From: Hexactinellida sp. DTS-2022
Lineage: Eukaryota > Porifera > Hexactinellida
NCBI GenBank assembly: GCA_028753945.1
Contig: JAPNXP010000003.1
Span: 62,001 to 126,000, forward strand
Direction: 5' to 3'
DNA length: 64,000 nt
This document shows positions 24,082 to 35,334 of the stretch, in pieces. Under the pieces are notes generated by a model. That model searched no databases. It was not told the DNA's origin and saw only the letters and a program-made list of their open reading frames with translations. Numbering within the stretch: position 1 is the stretch's first letter; each line of letters begins with the position of its first letter. The position numbers and the translations under genes are program-made.

Positions 24082-25449
24082 TCCTATACATTAAATCGCG
24101 AGGGTTTTTTGTTGTTTTTCGAAATTGATTGAGGCACTGGTAAGAGCTGTTGTATGACAGTTTACTACCATGACAGACTTACTACCTCTATTACTAGTAC
24201 CATGGATGTTCTCTATCCATGACAGTTTTACTACCTTACATGATAGAATTACTATCCCTTTGATCATGACTTGAGTATTACTATGCACTTTTAATGGCTT
24301 CTTTCTTTCTTCTACTTGACTAAATACAAATAGCATGTATTCAATATAGGAAATATTTACTTGTATCTTTATTAAAAGAAATTATTGAATTTGACTTGCT
24401 CAATTATTTATATAATTGACATTTCCACATCCGCCTTCCCCGTATTCAGTATTCACTAGGTTAATTAATATGTATAGCATTGTGAACGGTATAGATAATT
24501 ATTATAACATCGGAGATAGGACCTTTTAATGGATTTAACGATACATAACCTATTGGGAATCTGAGAATATATTAGCTGTCAAAAGCCGTATCGCTCTACT
24601 CAATAATCATTGCATCACTGAAGCTGTCTGCGTAAAAAATTGTAGTACGATATGTATCATGTCAATAACTTCACCAAGTTGATACGTTACAGATAATTGA
24701 TGCAAGTTTTGTCGCCTGAGGCACGCATTTTAAAATATCGTCTCGCGAATTTTGTTGAGTTCAATAAATCGCTCGGCTAAATTACATGGGAAAGAAAATT
24801 CACAAGCTTTGAATATTCAGAGATATTCATTATTGTATGGGATTTCTTGAATCAAGACTATAATTTGTGTACTTTCTTAAATCGATGAGTAAAATAAATA
24901 ATATAAATGAATTACCATTTCCTAATATTTTGAATACATGCTGTTTGTATTAGTCAAGTAGAAGAAAGAAAGAAGCCATTAAAAGTGCATAGTAATACTC
25001 AAGTCATGATCAAAGGGTAGTAATTCTGTCATGTAAGGTAGTAAATCTGTCATGGATAGAGAACATCCATGGTACTAGTAATAGAGGTAGTAAGTCTGTC
25101 ATGGTAGTAAAACTGTCATACAACAGAGCTATAGGCTTGAAATTTAGCAGGGGGATGGGGAATAGTGTATCTAGGAACAAGTTCTAATATCTAAGAAAGA
25201 TATTTGCATCTTTTCTCCCTAAAGGTGTGACAAAACTTTAGCCTGTTAATTTCGAAGATTTTCTAGTATGGATTAGCAGCTAGCATTCAATTAGTATAAA
25301 AGGATTTAGTGTCTCTATCGGTTGTTAAGTGTGCATTATATAATGCCCATCTGAGACTGTGATTTAACTGGCCGAGAGGAAGTTCATTCATCCAATCAGT
25401 TATCGTATTCCGTCTTTCCAGCCAAACATTTTTAACATTCCAATCTGTC
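24082..25449 (+). mobile_element. Helitron-like family B, 5' part, interrupted
   Basis: The 5' end TCCTATACATTAAATCGCG follows an A (24081) and resembles the proven 5' end at 57436. The body (GATTGAGGCACTGGTAAGAGCT, then TATAGGCTTGAAATTTAGCAGG) is split by the element at 24149-25124 and continues through TAGTATAAAAGGATTTAGTG (about 25292) until the hAT insertion at 25458. No matching 3' end was found beyond it. Confidence 0.7.
24149..25124. mobile_element. palindromic element 4, ATGACAG/TTACTACC family
   Basis: Ends GTTGTATGACAG and CTGTCATACAAC; arms of about 190-205 bp; flanked by AGAGCT on both sides (24143-24148 and 25125-25130). Each arm contains four ATGACAG..TTACTACC units spaced irregularly, plausible transposase-binding sites. 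The empty site survives in the family B copy at about 57512-57530 (GGTAAGAGCTACAGGCTTG). The 590-bp centre has no coding frame. The superfamily is not identified. Confidence 0.85.
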
Positions 25450-25540
25450 TATTTGATCAGTGGCGGCGGAAGCATTTCGATGTTGGTGCGAGCACTGAGC
25501 ACTCCTCATTTAGGCCCAAATTTTCCTTAAATACTATGTA

Positions 25541-25945
25541 CAGTAGAACTTGGTTAGCACTACTCGGCTTAAGACGTATGTTTACTAATAATCGATTTTT
25601 CCTCCTATCTGATGCATTAAAATGAATCGGTTAATTAATACGTGCACGGATAAGACGTACCAATTACTATTCCCAAGTAAATATAATGTATGTATTTTAA
25701 TTCGGTTAGTTCGTACTCTAGAAAAGTAACAGCAGAACTCAATTATTATTTTGTTCAAGTGAGTAGATGACAACTAAAACACATTAATCATATCGTTAAG
25801 TATGTTATACACGTATACTTATAAACCATATCGTATCCATATCATTGAAAAAGGCAGTATTTCGACTTGTTGTTTATGCATACTGATTAGACGTACCTCG
25901 GTCAGTACGTACCTTTTCTTGTCTCACACGTCTTAAGTTCTACTG
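25541..25945. mobile_element. pogo-like miniature element
   Basis: Starts CAGTAGAACTTGGTTAGCAC and ends with the inverse of CAGTAGAACTTAAGACG, TA on both sides. GGCTTAAGACGTA and its inverse mark the subterminal regions. It is longer (405 bp) than most relatives here but has no transposase frame. Confidence 0.8.
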
Positions 25946-26071
25946 TAATTTAAATTAATTCTCTTGTATTAATCAATCCAATATACGTATTTCAAATTTT
26001 GTAATACAGATTTTGTAATTTAGATTTTATAATACACGAAACACACAGTAAGAGTTGTAAAAATAGGTATA

Positions 26072-26579
26072 CAGTAGAGACTCCCAAAACGGACACTCCG
26101 AGAAGCGGACAACCCCTCTATAACGGACAATCCTCTTGGAACGGAATTAAATTACCATACATGTAATACTTAAGCAGTCCCCGAGAAGCGGACACTCCGA
26201 ATTCCGAACAACGGACAGGGAACTGGCCCCGAATGTGTGTCTTAATACAAAATTTATTCCAAACAACGGACAATCAGAAACTACGCACAAAAGTTTACAT
26301 GGATATCACTAATTTAACATGACAGGATGGCAAAACGTGTGTGACTTATAACCTTATTTTTATCACAGTAAAATAACGATTTGAATAACGAATAACGAAT
26401 CGAATTGAATTGAATTTCTCCTATAAACTATTAAACCTTAATAAATATAAAACTGCATTTTAAATTATGTATATTGTGTGATATGATAAAATTATGGACC
26501 AGACTCCGAGAAGCGGACAACTCTAAACAATGGACAGAAGCCATTTCCCCGACGTGTCCGTTATTCGGAGACTCCACTG
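26072..26579. mobile_element. pogo-like miniature element, GTCCG family, long form
   Basis: CAGTAGAGACTCCCAAAAC and (inverse) CAGTGGAGTCTCCGAATAAC with TA flanks. CCGAGAAGCGGACA and AACGGACA occur repeatedly near both ends. It matches the ends of the short form at 22986-23171, with an extra AT-rich centre. Confidence 0.85.
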
Positions 26580-26763
26580 TATATAATTACTAATATATCC
26601 ATGATCAATATAATTAGAAATTCGCAAACAATTGTTACAGGTAACTCTTCTTTTCGATAATTTAATTTAAAACATTCTAATGTGCAAAAATCTATTGTAA
26701 ACAAAAAATAGGCCCAAATAATATCTGCATAAGTGACTATTAATATAGTAATTACAGAGTTTA

Positions 26764-26955
26764 CTGCTTACTCCGCTTAATACGGTCATATCTAGAGTCG
26801 GGAGCAAGCCATTTTGAGCCGAGTAATCGGGATAAAGGTGTGTTTCCCGATAACCGGAGTAATTTGACACAATTTATAAGTTTCTATATCTAACAGTGAG
26901 CCAATTAGTGAGGTTATCCGAATAACCAGTTCCTTCTATTAAGTGGAGTCTAATG
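26764..26955. mobile_element. pogo-like miniature element, diverged
   Basis: CTTACTCCGCTTAATACGG at the left pairs with the inverse of CTATTAAGTGGAGTC at the right. It is related to 12091-12269, with degraded termini. Confidence 0.55.
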
Positions 26956-27099
26956 TATCTATTAAACCCATTTAGAATATCTGAATATTATGATCATTGA
27001 TGTTATAAATGCAGGTTGATGCCCTTAAAAATAGTTAGGCCCAAATTTTTCTGAGAAATTATAGGTGCTCGCAGTACTTACGCCGCCAATGTATTTGAT

Positions 27100-27416
27100 A
27101 TCAAATTATTATTAATCAATGCAATAAATGTTTTCTATCTGGGTCCAAGGGGTATCTGGGTCCCAGTTAGCACCAATATTCCGGCGCGAACTGGCTTAGT
27201 ATTTATAAATAATTTACTTTTTTTGTCCTTATAGCAACCTAAAGTTGGGACCCTCCGATATAAATATACTGATGTCACACCTGAAAGCAAGGGCGGCGGA
27301 AGCAGGGGGCTAGGGGGCTATAGCCCCCCTGCTTTTGAAATAAGGGCCTCAGCTCCCCTACTTTCCCCCTCATATACATTATATTAATTTAAATAATGAG
27401 GTAACAAAAAGTATAC
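27100..27416. other. spacer with orphan hAT-like end
   Basis: GGGCGGCGGAAGCAGGGGGCTAG at about 27290 with GGGGGCTATAGCCCCC resembles the left end of hAT families with a CAGTGGCGG terminus; no partner end was found. Confidence 0.35.
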
Positions 27417-27468
27417 GGATCATGATCCTTAGGAAGTACACAGATCATGATCCTTAGGAAGTACACCA
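27417..27468. repeat. 26-bp tandem duplication
   Basis: GATCATGATCCTTAGGAAG is present twice in direct orientation about 26 bp apart; GGATCATGATCC is itself palindromic. Confidence 0.8.
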
Positions 27469-27472
27469 CTTT

Positions 27473-27745
27473 GCGACGGATCGGTGCTACGCACCTCAAG
27501 TTAAGGTAGATTTTTAATTTTGAGGCATTTGTTTACCTATTTTTGTAAGCAAAAACAAAGAATATACATATTTGAAATTTATAAATGCGAAATTCGAAAT
27601 CAGCATACTTGTTTACCTATTATAACATTTGTTACCTGTTATAATATTTGGAACTTAGTCTCTGTCTCAATTATACATGTAGTTTATATCCCCATCACTT
27701 TAATACAGTCCGGACAAACACCCAAACACACAAACACACAAGTAG
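27473..27745 (-). mobile_element. Helitron-like family A fragment
   Basis: The minus strand carries TTTGTCCGGACTGTATTAAAG, one internal module and the GGTGC-gta-GCACC hairpin (plus strand about 27487-27499). The outermost 3' bases and the 5' end are lost. Confidence 0.65.
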
Positions 27746-28009
27746 AAGAAGCAATTTATTTATACCAAATTGGTGGCCTTAATACCCTTAATTTTCGGGG
27801 ATCTTGATCAAACACGACATTTTTCGGGAGAAAAAATGCTATTTTTCGGGAGATCCCTGAAAAAAAATATCTATCTCCCACTATGAATTATTAATAATGA
27901 TTACCTATGAATCGAATGACTTTAATTCAACTGATTTGTATTGCTTTGATAGGTATCATATATGTTTACTGTATATTTTACACACTTATAATCGATTTTG
28001 TATATTTGG

Positions 28010-28815
28010 TTTTCAACTCTTGCAAAAGAATGGCCTGATATAAAGATTGTACATGGCAAGCCTCGCCACCCAGGGTGCCAGGGAGTAGTGGAACGGGTAA
28101 ACAGAGACATAAAAAGATGCACTCTTCACAAAGATGATTGATAATGAAAATGATCAATGTTGGATTAAATATCTAAGATGGATAAAGCTTCACCACAATA
28201 CCAGTTATCACACCACGATAAAAATGTCTCCCTATGAAGCAGTGTTTAACAGGAAACCAATATTTGGCCTCACCTATTACGGAGTTCCTGAAGATGACTG
28301 GAATAACATCCCACACGAAGACGACCTAGATAGCTACATAGATTATGTAAGTTCAAAATCATATCATTGTGTTTCCTGCTAGATGTTTGAATGTCTTTCT
28401 TTTAAATATCTACCCCTGTTACCACTGATACTGCTAATCCACATCTGTGTCTCATCAATTTGATTCATTAACTGAACATATTCCATCCCAGTCCTATCCC
28501 TCAGAGATCTTCAACAGTTTTGATCTCTATGATGCAGAAATATCAATGCCCCCACCGGAAGGTACAATCGTCACAGAAAAAGTTCAAAGTCCTTCTTTTA
28601 CTGATCTTCTCAAAGGTCAGGAAAGGAGTTATGTCAACAAAGTAGACGAAAGTGCTGCATCCTCTTCAGATTCTATTGAAATCCCGCTTTTCTGTATTTC
28701 ATGCGGAATCGAAACCAGTGGGCCCACAGATGTCCTCAGTGCAAAGGTTGCAGATATTGCACTAATGTTTGACAAAGCATGTAAACTTGCTTTTCCCAGA
28801 TATTCAATGTCCTGA
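28010..28815 (+). pseudogene. decayed integrase-like gene (KRBA2/Ginger/gypsy type)
   Basis: The first segment (about 28010-28138) has KPRHPGCQGVVERVNRDIK, the H-P-x-x-Q-G-x-V-E-R-x-N signature around the last acidic residue of DDE integrases. After a frameshift near 28136 it continues with NTSYHTTIKMSPYEAVFNRK and PIFGL, typical of the post-catalytic part. A GTAAGT donor at 28347 and an AG before 28492 are in phase, joining it to a second exon with FCISCGIETSG; a one-base shift there restores a cysteine cluster RCPQCKGCRYC. The N-terminal half of the integrase is missing. It is a transposon gene or a relic of a domesticated one; nothing supports current function. Confidence 0.65.
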
Positions 28816-28889
28816 TACCTCCACTCAGATTGTCCAACCTTTGGACAGTATTTTGTTGAGATATGATCTGTTTGCTGAGTAGTTAGGGC

Positions 28890-29010
28890 TTATTTTTTTG
28901 TTAAAAGTGATCACATGGGCATAGCCATGTTTGGTACAATTTTTCCTTGGCAACGCTGGAATATGGTTCATTCCATTCTCAAATTAGTAGTAACTATTTC
29001 AAGTCCCTAG
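28890..29010 (+). repeat. module shared with palindromes 2 and 3
   Basis: GGCAACGCTGGAATATGG followed by CATTCCATTCTCAAATTAG recurs at 17740-17775 and 22168-22230. Here it stands alone, as a solo fragment of the hAT-related palindromes. Confidence 0.6.
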
Positions 29011-29576
29011 TTTTGCTCGGCTAGTTTTTTTAATTGGTTTTTTGTTGTTGTTTATTTTTGAGATCAATTAACCGCAAATCAACTCTATGCGATGTAATTT
29101 ACTACTATTTCTTGAAAGGAGACTGTTGTTCGATAGTATAAAATTGGTCATTGTCCTGCACATTCCCATTTGTGACACTTGTACCCCCAGGGGCAAACGA
29201 AATGCAAAATAACTTACCGCATCCAGAGTTACGTCAATTTCCTCCGTTGAGGATGGTTGTGCGTTGATTTTATGCGGAGTCTAAAAAGTAAGTAAGAATA
29301 AACTGGGGCGGCACATCCGATGCGGTAGCTACGGTGAGCGCCGTACCACTTTCCAAAGTAGTCCGGCGTCGCCGCACCACATTTTCAACAAATCTCCAAT
29401 ATCGTAGGCTTTATCACACATTGTTAAAATGAAATGGAAAGAAACAGCTAAAAACAAGTGTAAATTCATGTGCGGGGCAACGAATACGGATTTTACGACC
29501 ATTTATTGAAAGTTTAATGATGCAGAAGTACATGGGAACCATGAATTAAATAATTTCCAACCAATTTGTATATAGA
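29011..29576. other. unannotated spacer
   Basis: No exon or element ends recognised. The 29280-29400 part is locally GC-richer (GTAGCTACGGTGAGCGCCG). Confidence 0.3.
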
Positions 29577-30004
29577 CTAGCCCTTCGGTTTCGGTAGCTT
29601 TGCGACGGATCGGTGCTACCCACCTCAAGTTAACGGCCGCTACTCGGCCTTATCCCTAACCTGACGCCATCATTTTGGGTTTCACCGATTCAACAACAAC
29701 AATAAATATTGATATTAGAAATTCTTAATGCAAAATTCGGGATCAGCATACTTGTTTTCCTATATGAACATTTGGAATTTAGCCTCTAGGTTCATTTTGA
29801 ATTTCACAAATTTGTTTACTTTATTGCAAACAAAAATAAATTTCATATCAGAAATCTTTTGATGCGAAATTCGAAATCAGCATACTTGTTTCCCTATTAC
29901 ACCAAGTGGAAGCCAGTCTCTAGGTTCATTTTGAATTTTCACCAATTTGTTTACTTTATGATAAACAACAACAATATATATTCATATGAGAAATTTATAC
30001 GACG
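29577..30004 (-). mobile_element. Helitron-like family A, 3' part ending CTAG
   Basis: On the minus strand the copy ends ACCGAAGGGCTAG followed by T, the canonical Helitron terminus. Plus-strand order is CTAG, the terminal hairpin region, GGTGC-tac-CCACC, GCCGC-tact-CGGCC, then three internal modules with ATCAGCATACTTGTTT. The 5' end is replaced by the hairpin element at 30005. Confidence 0.75.
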
Positions 30005-30108
30005 CATATCCGACGCATTTCCCTTTGGAGGCACTACACTTGGTGTTTGGGCAACTAGCAGTGCCTCTAAAGGAAACGACTTCAGCACAGGCTGCAATTT
30101 TGGATTTT
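30005..30108 (+). mobile_element. hairpin miniature element, partial
   Basis: CCTTTGGAGGCACTACAC and AGTGCCTCTAAAGG are inverted around GGTGTTTGGGCAACTAG; the right arm continues GCACAGGCTGCAATTTTGG, whereas the left arm lacks the GCAGCCTGTGCC portion. Confidence 0.65.
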
Positions 30109-30505
30109 TGTGTATTGTCATCATCACTATAGGGTGTTAACCCATTTCAGAATGGTGTATCTGTATGAAATGTCCCTTAATGTGTCGGAAGTTTCCTTTT
30201 AGCCCACTTTATTTGAGAGATATTTTAGTTTTCGCATGAATATAATAGATGATGAGTCAGCATTTTTTATGTGGGTGGTGAGTCATCATTATACTTCAAC
30301 CAATACTTTAGAAATATCGAATTCGCAAAATTGTAAAACACACTTTTTAAACGATGTCATCATCACCTCAAGGTGTCAATACCCATTTGTAGAGATGGCA
30401 CGTGGCATAAGGGCCAATTGATAAATTGAAAGTTTGTTTCTATCTTGTATCATTTCTGAGATAATGATATTTAATTAATTAGTATAAATAATTAGTTAAT
30501 ATATT
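30109..30505 (+). repeat. composite repeat, partial unit
   Basis: It carries the downstream modules of the composite family in order: GATGAGTCAGCATTTTTTATG, GATGTCATCATCACCTCAAGG, GGCATAAGGGCCAATTGATAA and TTTAATTAATTAGTATAAATA. Confidence 0.65.
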
Positions 30506-31118
30506 CATAGGCGCCGATGTTGGGGTTCTGGGGGGGGGTCTGGACCCCCCCAGGTCGGAAGGCTGGGGGGGTCTGGGGGGGTACACTGGGGGGGTCCACT
30601 GGGGGAATGTAGACTAAATTTATTAAAATTTAATGCGCTCAGTATATAAATTGTGCAATTATGTTCGTGCAAAAGAAAATATATTAATATCATCTGTAAT
30701 TGTTATGAAATTTATAATAGAAGCTATTCGATTTCACAAAGTGACATCGAATACTAGCTTCTATTTTCAATTTGAAAATTAAGATTGTATATAAGATTAT
30801 ATATACTACCATACGCGTAAATGTACCTATCATGGTGGGCTCTGGGAAGTCAGGATCCCCCAGGTCGTTGATATGCTAGCATCCTGTTGAGTGAAGGATT
30901 AGCCATGCCAGGTAAGTTTGTAAATTTAATGTACTATATTTGTTTAAACCATTAGTAGTACTAGCATCATTAGCCTCCGAATGCTCAAGTCGCTCGACTT
31001 GGAACGAATTGACCTTTCTAATCAACCTTCGACCTTTGGCTGCCAAGGTATAAAAAATTGGTCCCAAATTTGTCCCCCCCCAGGAAATACCTCACTCCTA
31101 CAAAGATCGGCGCCTATG
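30506..31118. mobile_element. hAT-type miniature element, GGCGCCGAT family
   Basis: Ends CATAGGCGCCGAT and ATCGGCGCCTATG are inverted; flanks AATATATT (30498-30505 and 31119-31126) are identical 8-mers. The left end contains several runs of six or more G (30528-30605) that could form quadruplexes. It interrupts the composite repeat; sequence to the right resumes the repeat. Confidence 0.9.
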
Positions 31119-31794
31119 AATATATTAATAATTCAACACCATTAATATGTACAGTTAAATTTATTAAGTTTAATTATTTGAAATAACCATTAATTTACAA
31201 TTAATTTGGCTACAATATTTGAATTAGCCACATTAGATAACCCTATAAACAAAGTGTAAGCATGTCTATCGGTTAAATAAAAACTAAATTATTTAGAATT
31301 AATTATGTCAGTATATCCATTGTGCAAGAATATTCTGGGAAATATACTACTATAATCTGTCGTTGTTATGGAAAATATAATCTTTGTTTTCAATTAAAAA
31401 ATAGAAGCCTACTCGATCTCACAAGTTGAATCAATATAATTATTACAAGTTGAAACAATAGAATTAGATTTAACACTTTCAACTGAACTGAAGTGTTGGT
31501 AAACAAATGAAATTTGTAGCACAATTGTGGCATAAACGAAAGACAATTTGTAATTTTTATTCATCCATCCGACGCAGAATTTTATGGTGAATCCAATGGT
31601 CAAATAAAAAATGGGATTTAGTAAAAATCTTTGAGTTATGGACCAGACAAATTTCTAAAGGTGTTAAAAATGTGTCCAAAATTTGTTAATCAAAAATCGT
31701 AACCCCAGGTGCACATCTGTAAGCCATGAGACACATATCCTGAAAATTTAGGCTCTTAGTCAATAAAACTCTGTTCTGTAGATAGGCTACGGAT

Positions 31795-31927
31795 AAATAA
31801 AAAATCCAAAATTGCAGCTGTGCCGACGCATATTCCTTTTGTGGCACTATATTTTGGTGTTGATTTATTGATAGTGCCTCCAAAGGAACATGCTGTCGGC
31901 ACATGCTGCAATTTTGGATTTTTTTTT
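31795..31927 (+). mobile_element. hairpin miniature element
   Basis: Left arm AAAATTGCAGCTGTGCCGACG, right arm CTGTCGGCACATGCTGCAATT; the loop is TTGGTGTTGATTTATTG-like. The two arms differ by a few bases. Confidence 0.85.
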
Positions 31928-33067
31928 CGCCAAGTCATCGTCACTATGAAGGTGTTAAATTATTTCAGAAAGGTGTTCCAGTAGGCAACGACCCTTAGAG
32001 TGGTGGAAGTTTCCATTTAGCTCACTTCATTTCAGAGATATTCAAGTTTGAGTAGAATATAATCTGTAATGACTCAGCATTTTTTAAGTGGGTGTTGGGT
32101 ATTCACCCAACTCCAACTAACCCATGCGAATTATTTAATTCAAAAAATTGTAAAAATACATTTTTTTGACGATGTCATCATCACTTCAAGGTGTCAAGAC
32201 CCATTTGTAGAGGTGTTACGTGGCATAAGGATCAATTGATAAATTTGAAATTTGTTTCTATCTTCTATATTCTCCGAGATTTATGATATTTAAATTAATT
32301 AGTATAAATAATAATTAATATTATTTATAATATAACACCTATTTCAATGTCAACTTACAATTATTAAGTTAAATTATTTGTCATAAATAATAAATTAATT
32401 AATTTGGCTATTAAATTTCAATTCAGCCCACTCGATAACCCCAATAATCTAATTGGAACCGTCTCTATAAGTTAAACACATATCGAATTAATTAGAAATA
32501 AATATATCATGTATCCAAGTGCAAGAATATTCTAAGCAGAAATAAATATAATCACATAATCTGTCGTTGTTATGAAATATATAATCTTAGTTTTCAATTA
32601 GAAAATAGAAGCCTACTCGATCTCACAAGTTGAATCAATATAATTATCACAAGTTGAAACAATAGAATTAGATTTAACACTTTCAATTGAACTGAAGTGT
32701 TGGTAAACAAAGGGAATTTGCAGCTCAATTGTGGCACAAACGAAACCCAATTTAAAAATTCGTGCACTGAGAAAAGGTGTAGAATTAGATTCTCTATTAA
32801 ATGCATATAAATAGTATATTGGGGCACAATTTATTGTTATTTTTCCAACGTTAAACACTAAACAGGTTCAAAAATGTGTCCAAAAATATGTAATCAAAAA
32901 TCGTGACCCCAGGTGCACATCTGTAACCCATGAGACACATATCCTGAAAATTTGGGATCTTAGTTAGTAAAACTCTGTTCAGTATAGAGGCTACGGACTA
33001 ATAATAATTGGCAACCAAAGCACTAAGACCAATACTGGGCCACTATACTATAGTATAGTCGGCACAG

Positions 33068-33197
33068 TAATAAAAAATCCAAAATTGCAGCTGTGCCGAC
33101 GCATGTTCATTTGGTGGCACTATATTTTGGTGGTGGCTTATTGATAGTGCCTCCAATGAAACATGCTGTCGGCACAGCTGCAATTTTGGATTTTTTT
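33068..33197 (+). mobile_element. hairpin miniature element
   Basis: Same layout with GCAGCTGTGCCGACGCATG and CATGCTGTCGGCACAGCTGC, an almost perfect stem in this copy. Confidence 0.85.
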
Positions 33198-33769
33198 TTC
33201 GCCATGTCATGATCACTATGATGGTGTTAAATTATTTCAAAAAGGTGTTACAGAAGGCATCGACCCTTAGAGTGGTGGAAGTTTCCATTTAGATCACTTA
33301 ATTTTAGAGATATTCAAGTTTGAGTAGATTATAATAGCTGATGACTCAGCATTTTTTTTGTGAGTGTTGGGTCATCACCCAACTTCAACTAACCCATTTC
33401 AAATATCGAATTAACAAAATTGTAAAAACACATTTTTTTGACGATGTCATCATCACCTCAAGGTGTCAAGACCCATTTGTAGAGGTGTTACGTGGCATAA
33501 GGATCAATTGATAAATTGGAAGTTTGTTTCTATCTTATTTGAATTCTGAGATTTATGATATTTAATTAATTAGTATAAATAATTATTAATATTATTTATA
33601 ATATAACATCAATTTCATTGTCAACTTACAATTATTAAGTTAAATTATTTTGTCACAAATAATTAATTAATTAATTTCGTTATCAAATTTGGATTCCGCA
33701 CACTCGATAACCCCTAATACACAAATTGGAAGCATCTATATAAGTCATATACTGACTGAATTAATTATA

Positions 33770-33894
33770 AAAATCCAAAATTGCAGCCTGTGCCGACGCA
33801 TGTTCATATGGTGGCACTATATTTTGTTGGTTGTTTATTGATAGTGCCTCCAAAGGAACATGCTGTCGGCGCAGGCTGCAATTTTGGATTTTTT
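33770..33894 (+). mobile_element. hairpin miniature element
   Basis: Arms carry GCAGCCTGTGCCGACGCATG and CATGCTGTCGGCGCAGGCTGC; the loop is TTTTGTTGGTTGTTTATTG. It lies only about 570 bp after the previous copy's unit tail, so the unit here is truncated. Confidence 0.85.
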
Positions 33895-35205
33895 TTCGCC
33901 AAGTCATCAACGCCCAAGGTGTGAAGAAGCATTTGTTAATTGGTCCGAGTCACAAGGAACGGTAGATAAATTTGAAGTTTGTTTCTATCATAAACCATCT
34001 AGAGTTTAATGCCATTTATTCATTACGTATTGATAATAAATTATATTATTAGTTAGTTATTTTAGCAATGTTATCCACGGTGATTTGAGTTTAGTCAACA
34101 AATTCCTTATATTATTATATTATATTCAATCCATTGTATAGTAATACTAGAATTAAATAGAAGCCAGCTGGAATTTATAAGTTGAATCAATTTAATTATC
34201 GCAAGTTGAAACAATAGTGAAAGATTTAACAAGTTCAATCAATATAATTATTACAAGTTGAAACAATGGAATTAGATTTCACAGTTTTATTGAAATTGAA
34301 GTGTTGAGAAAACAAAGGAATTTCAACCCCCATTTATGGCAGAAATTAAACCGATTTTAATAAACTTTCTTCTCCCATCAGACGCAGAATTTTAAGATGA
34401 ATCCAAATATGAAATAAAATATTGGGGTTTATTAAAACATATTTTGAGTTATGGACCAGACAAATTTTGAAAGGTGTTAAAGATGTGTCAAAAATTTGTT
34501 AATCAAAAATCGTAACCCCAGGTGCAAATTAGACGGTCCCATCGCACCCACATGCCAAGTTTCAGCCCATCAACTATAAAGCTAAGTCCAGGGCACCGTC
34601 TACGGAGAAAAAATAAAAATAATAAAAATAAAGGCAGTGATTCTAATACTGGGCCACTATACTATAGTATAGTCGGCACAGTAATTAATTACGTCAGTCT
34701 ATTAACAGTGCAAGAATATTCTCGCAGAAATAAATATAATCACTTAATCTGTCGTTGTTGTGGAATGTAAAATCTTAGGTTTCAATTAGAAAATAGAAGC
34801 CTACTCGATCTCACAAGTTGAATCAATATAATTATTACAAGTTGAAACAATGGAATTAGATTTCACAGTTTTACTGAAATTGAAGTGTGAGTAAACAAAG
34901 AAATTTCAACCCCCATTTATGGCAGAAATAAAACTCTTTATTAAAAGTTTTCTTCTCCCATCAGACGCAGAATTTTATGGTGAATCCAAATGTGAAATAA
35001 AATTTGGGGGTTTAGTAAAATAATTTTTGAGTTATGGACCAGACAAATTTTGAAAGGTGTTAAAGATGTGTCAAAAATTTGTTAATCAAAAATCGTAACC
35101 CCAGGTGCACATCTGTAACCCATGAGACACTTGTGCTAAAAATTTGGGCCCTTAGTTGATAAACCTCTGTTCTGTGGAGTGGCTACGGATAAATAATAAT
35201 AATAA

Positions 35206-35334
35206 TAAAAAATCCAAAATTGCAGCCTGTGCCGACGCATGTTCCTTTTGTGGCACTATATTTTGGTGTGGTTTATTGATAGTGCCTCCTATGGAACATG
35301 CTGTCGGCACAGGCTGCAATTTTGGATTTTTTTT
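35206..35334 (+). mobile_element. hairpin miniature element
   Basis: Arms GCAGCCTGTGCCGACGCATG and CATGCTGTCGGCACAGGCTGC pair with few mismatches. It is preceded by an AATAATAATAATAA run. Confidence 0.85.

Larger units (their letters stand above)
25458..27091. mobile_element. hAT element with three nested insertions
   Basis: Ends CAGTGGCGGCGGAAG and the inverse CATTGGCGGCGTAAG; flanks TATTTGAT (25450-25457 and 27092-27099) are identical 8-mers. Subterminal GTGCGAGCACTG and TAGGCCCAAATTTT are inverted at both ends. Three pogo-like elements sit inside. The remaining sequence is short and non-coding. Confidence 0.9.

Noticed and set aside
25285..25410. Histone-like promoter (TATA plus CCAATCAG)
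   Set aside because: The CCAAT-like motif lies downstream of the TATA-like motif and the segment is a Helitron body; no histone coding sequence follows.
30528..30605. G-run cluster as a regulatory G-quadruplex
   Set aside because: It is inside a defined hAT miniature element; structure formation is possible but no gene is nearby, so it is only noted within that element.
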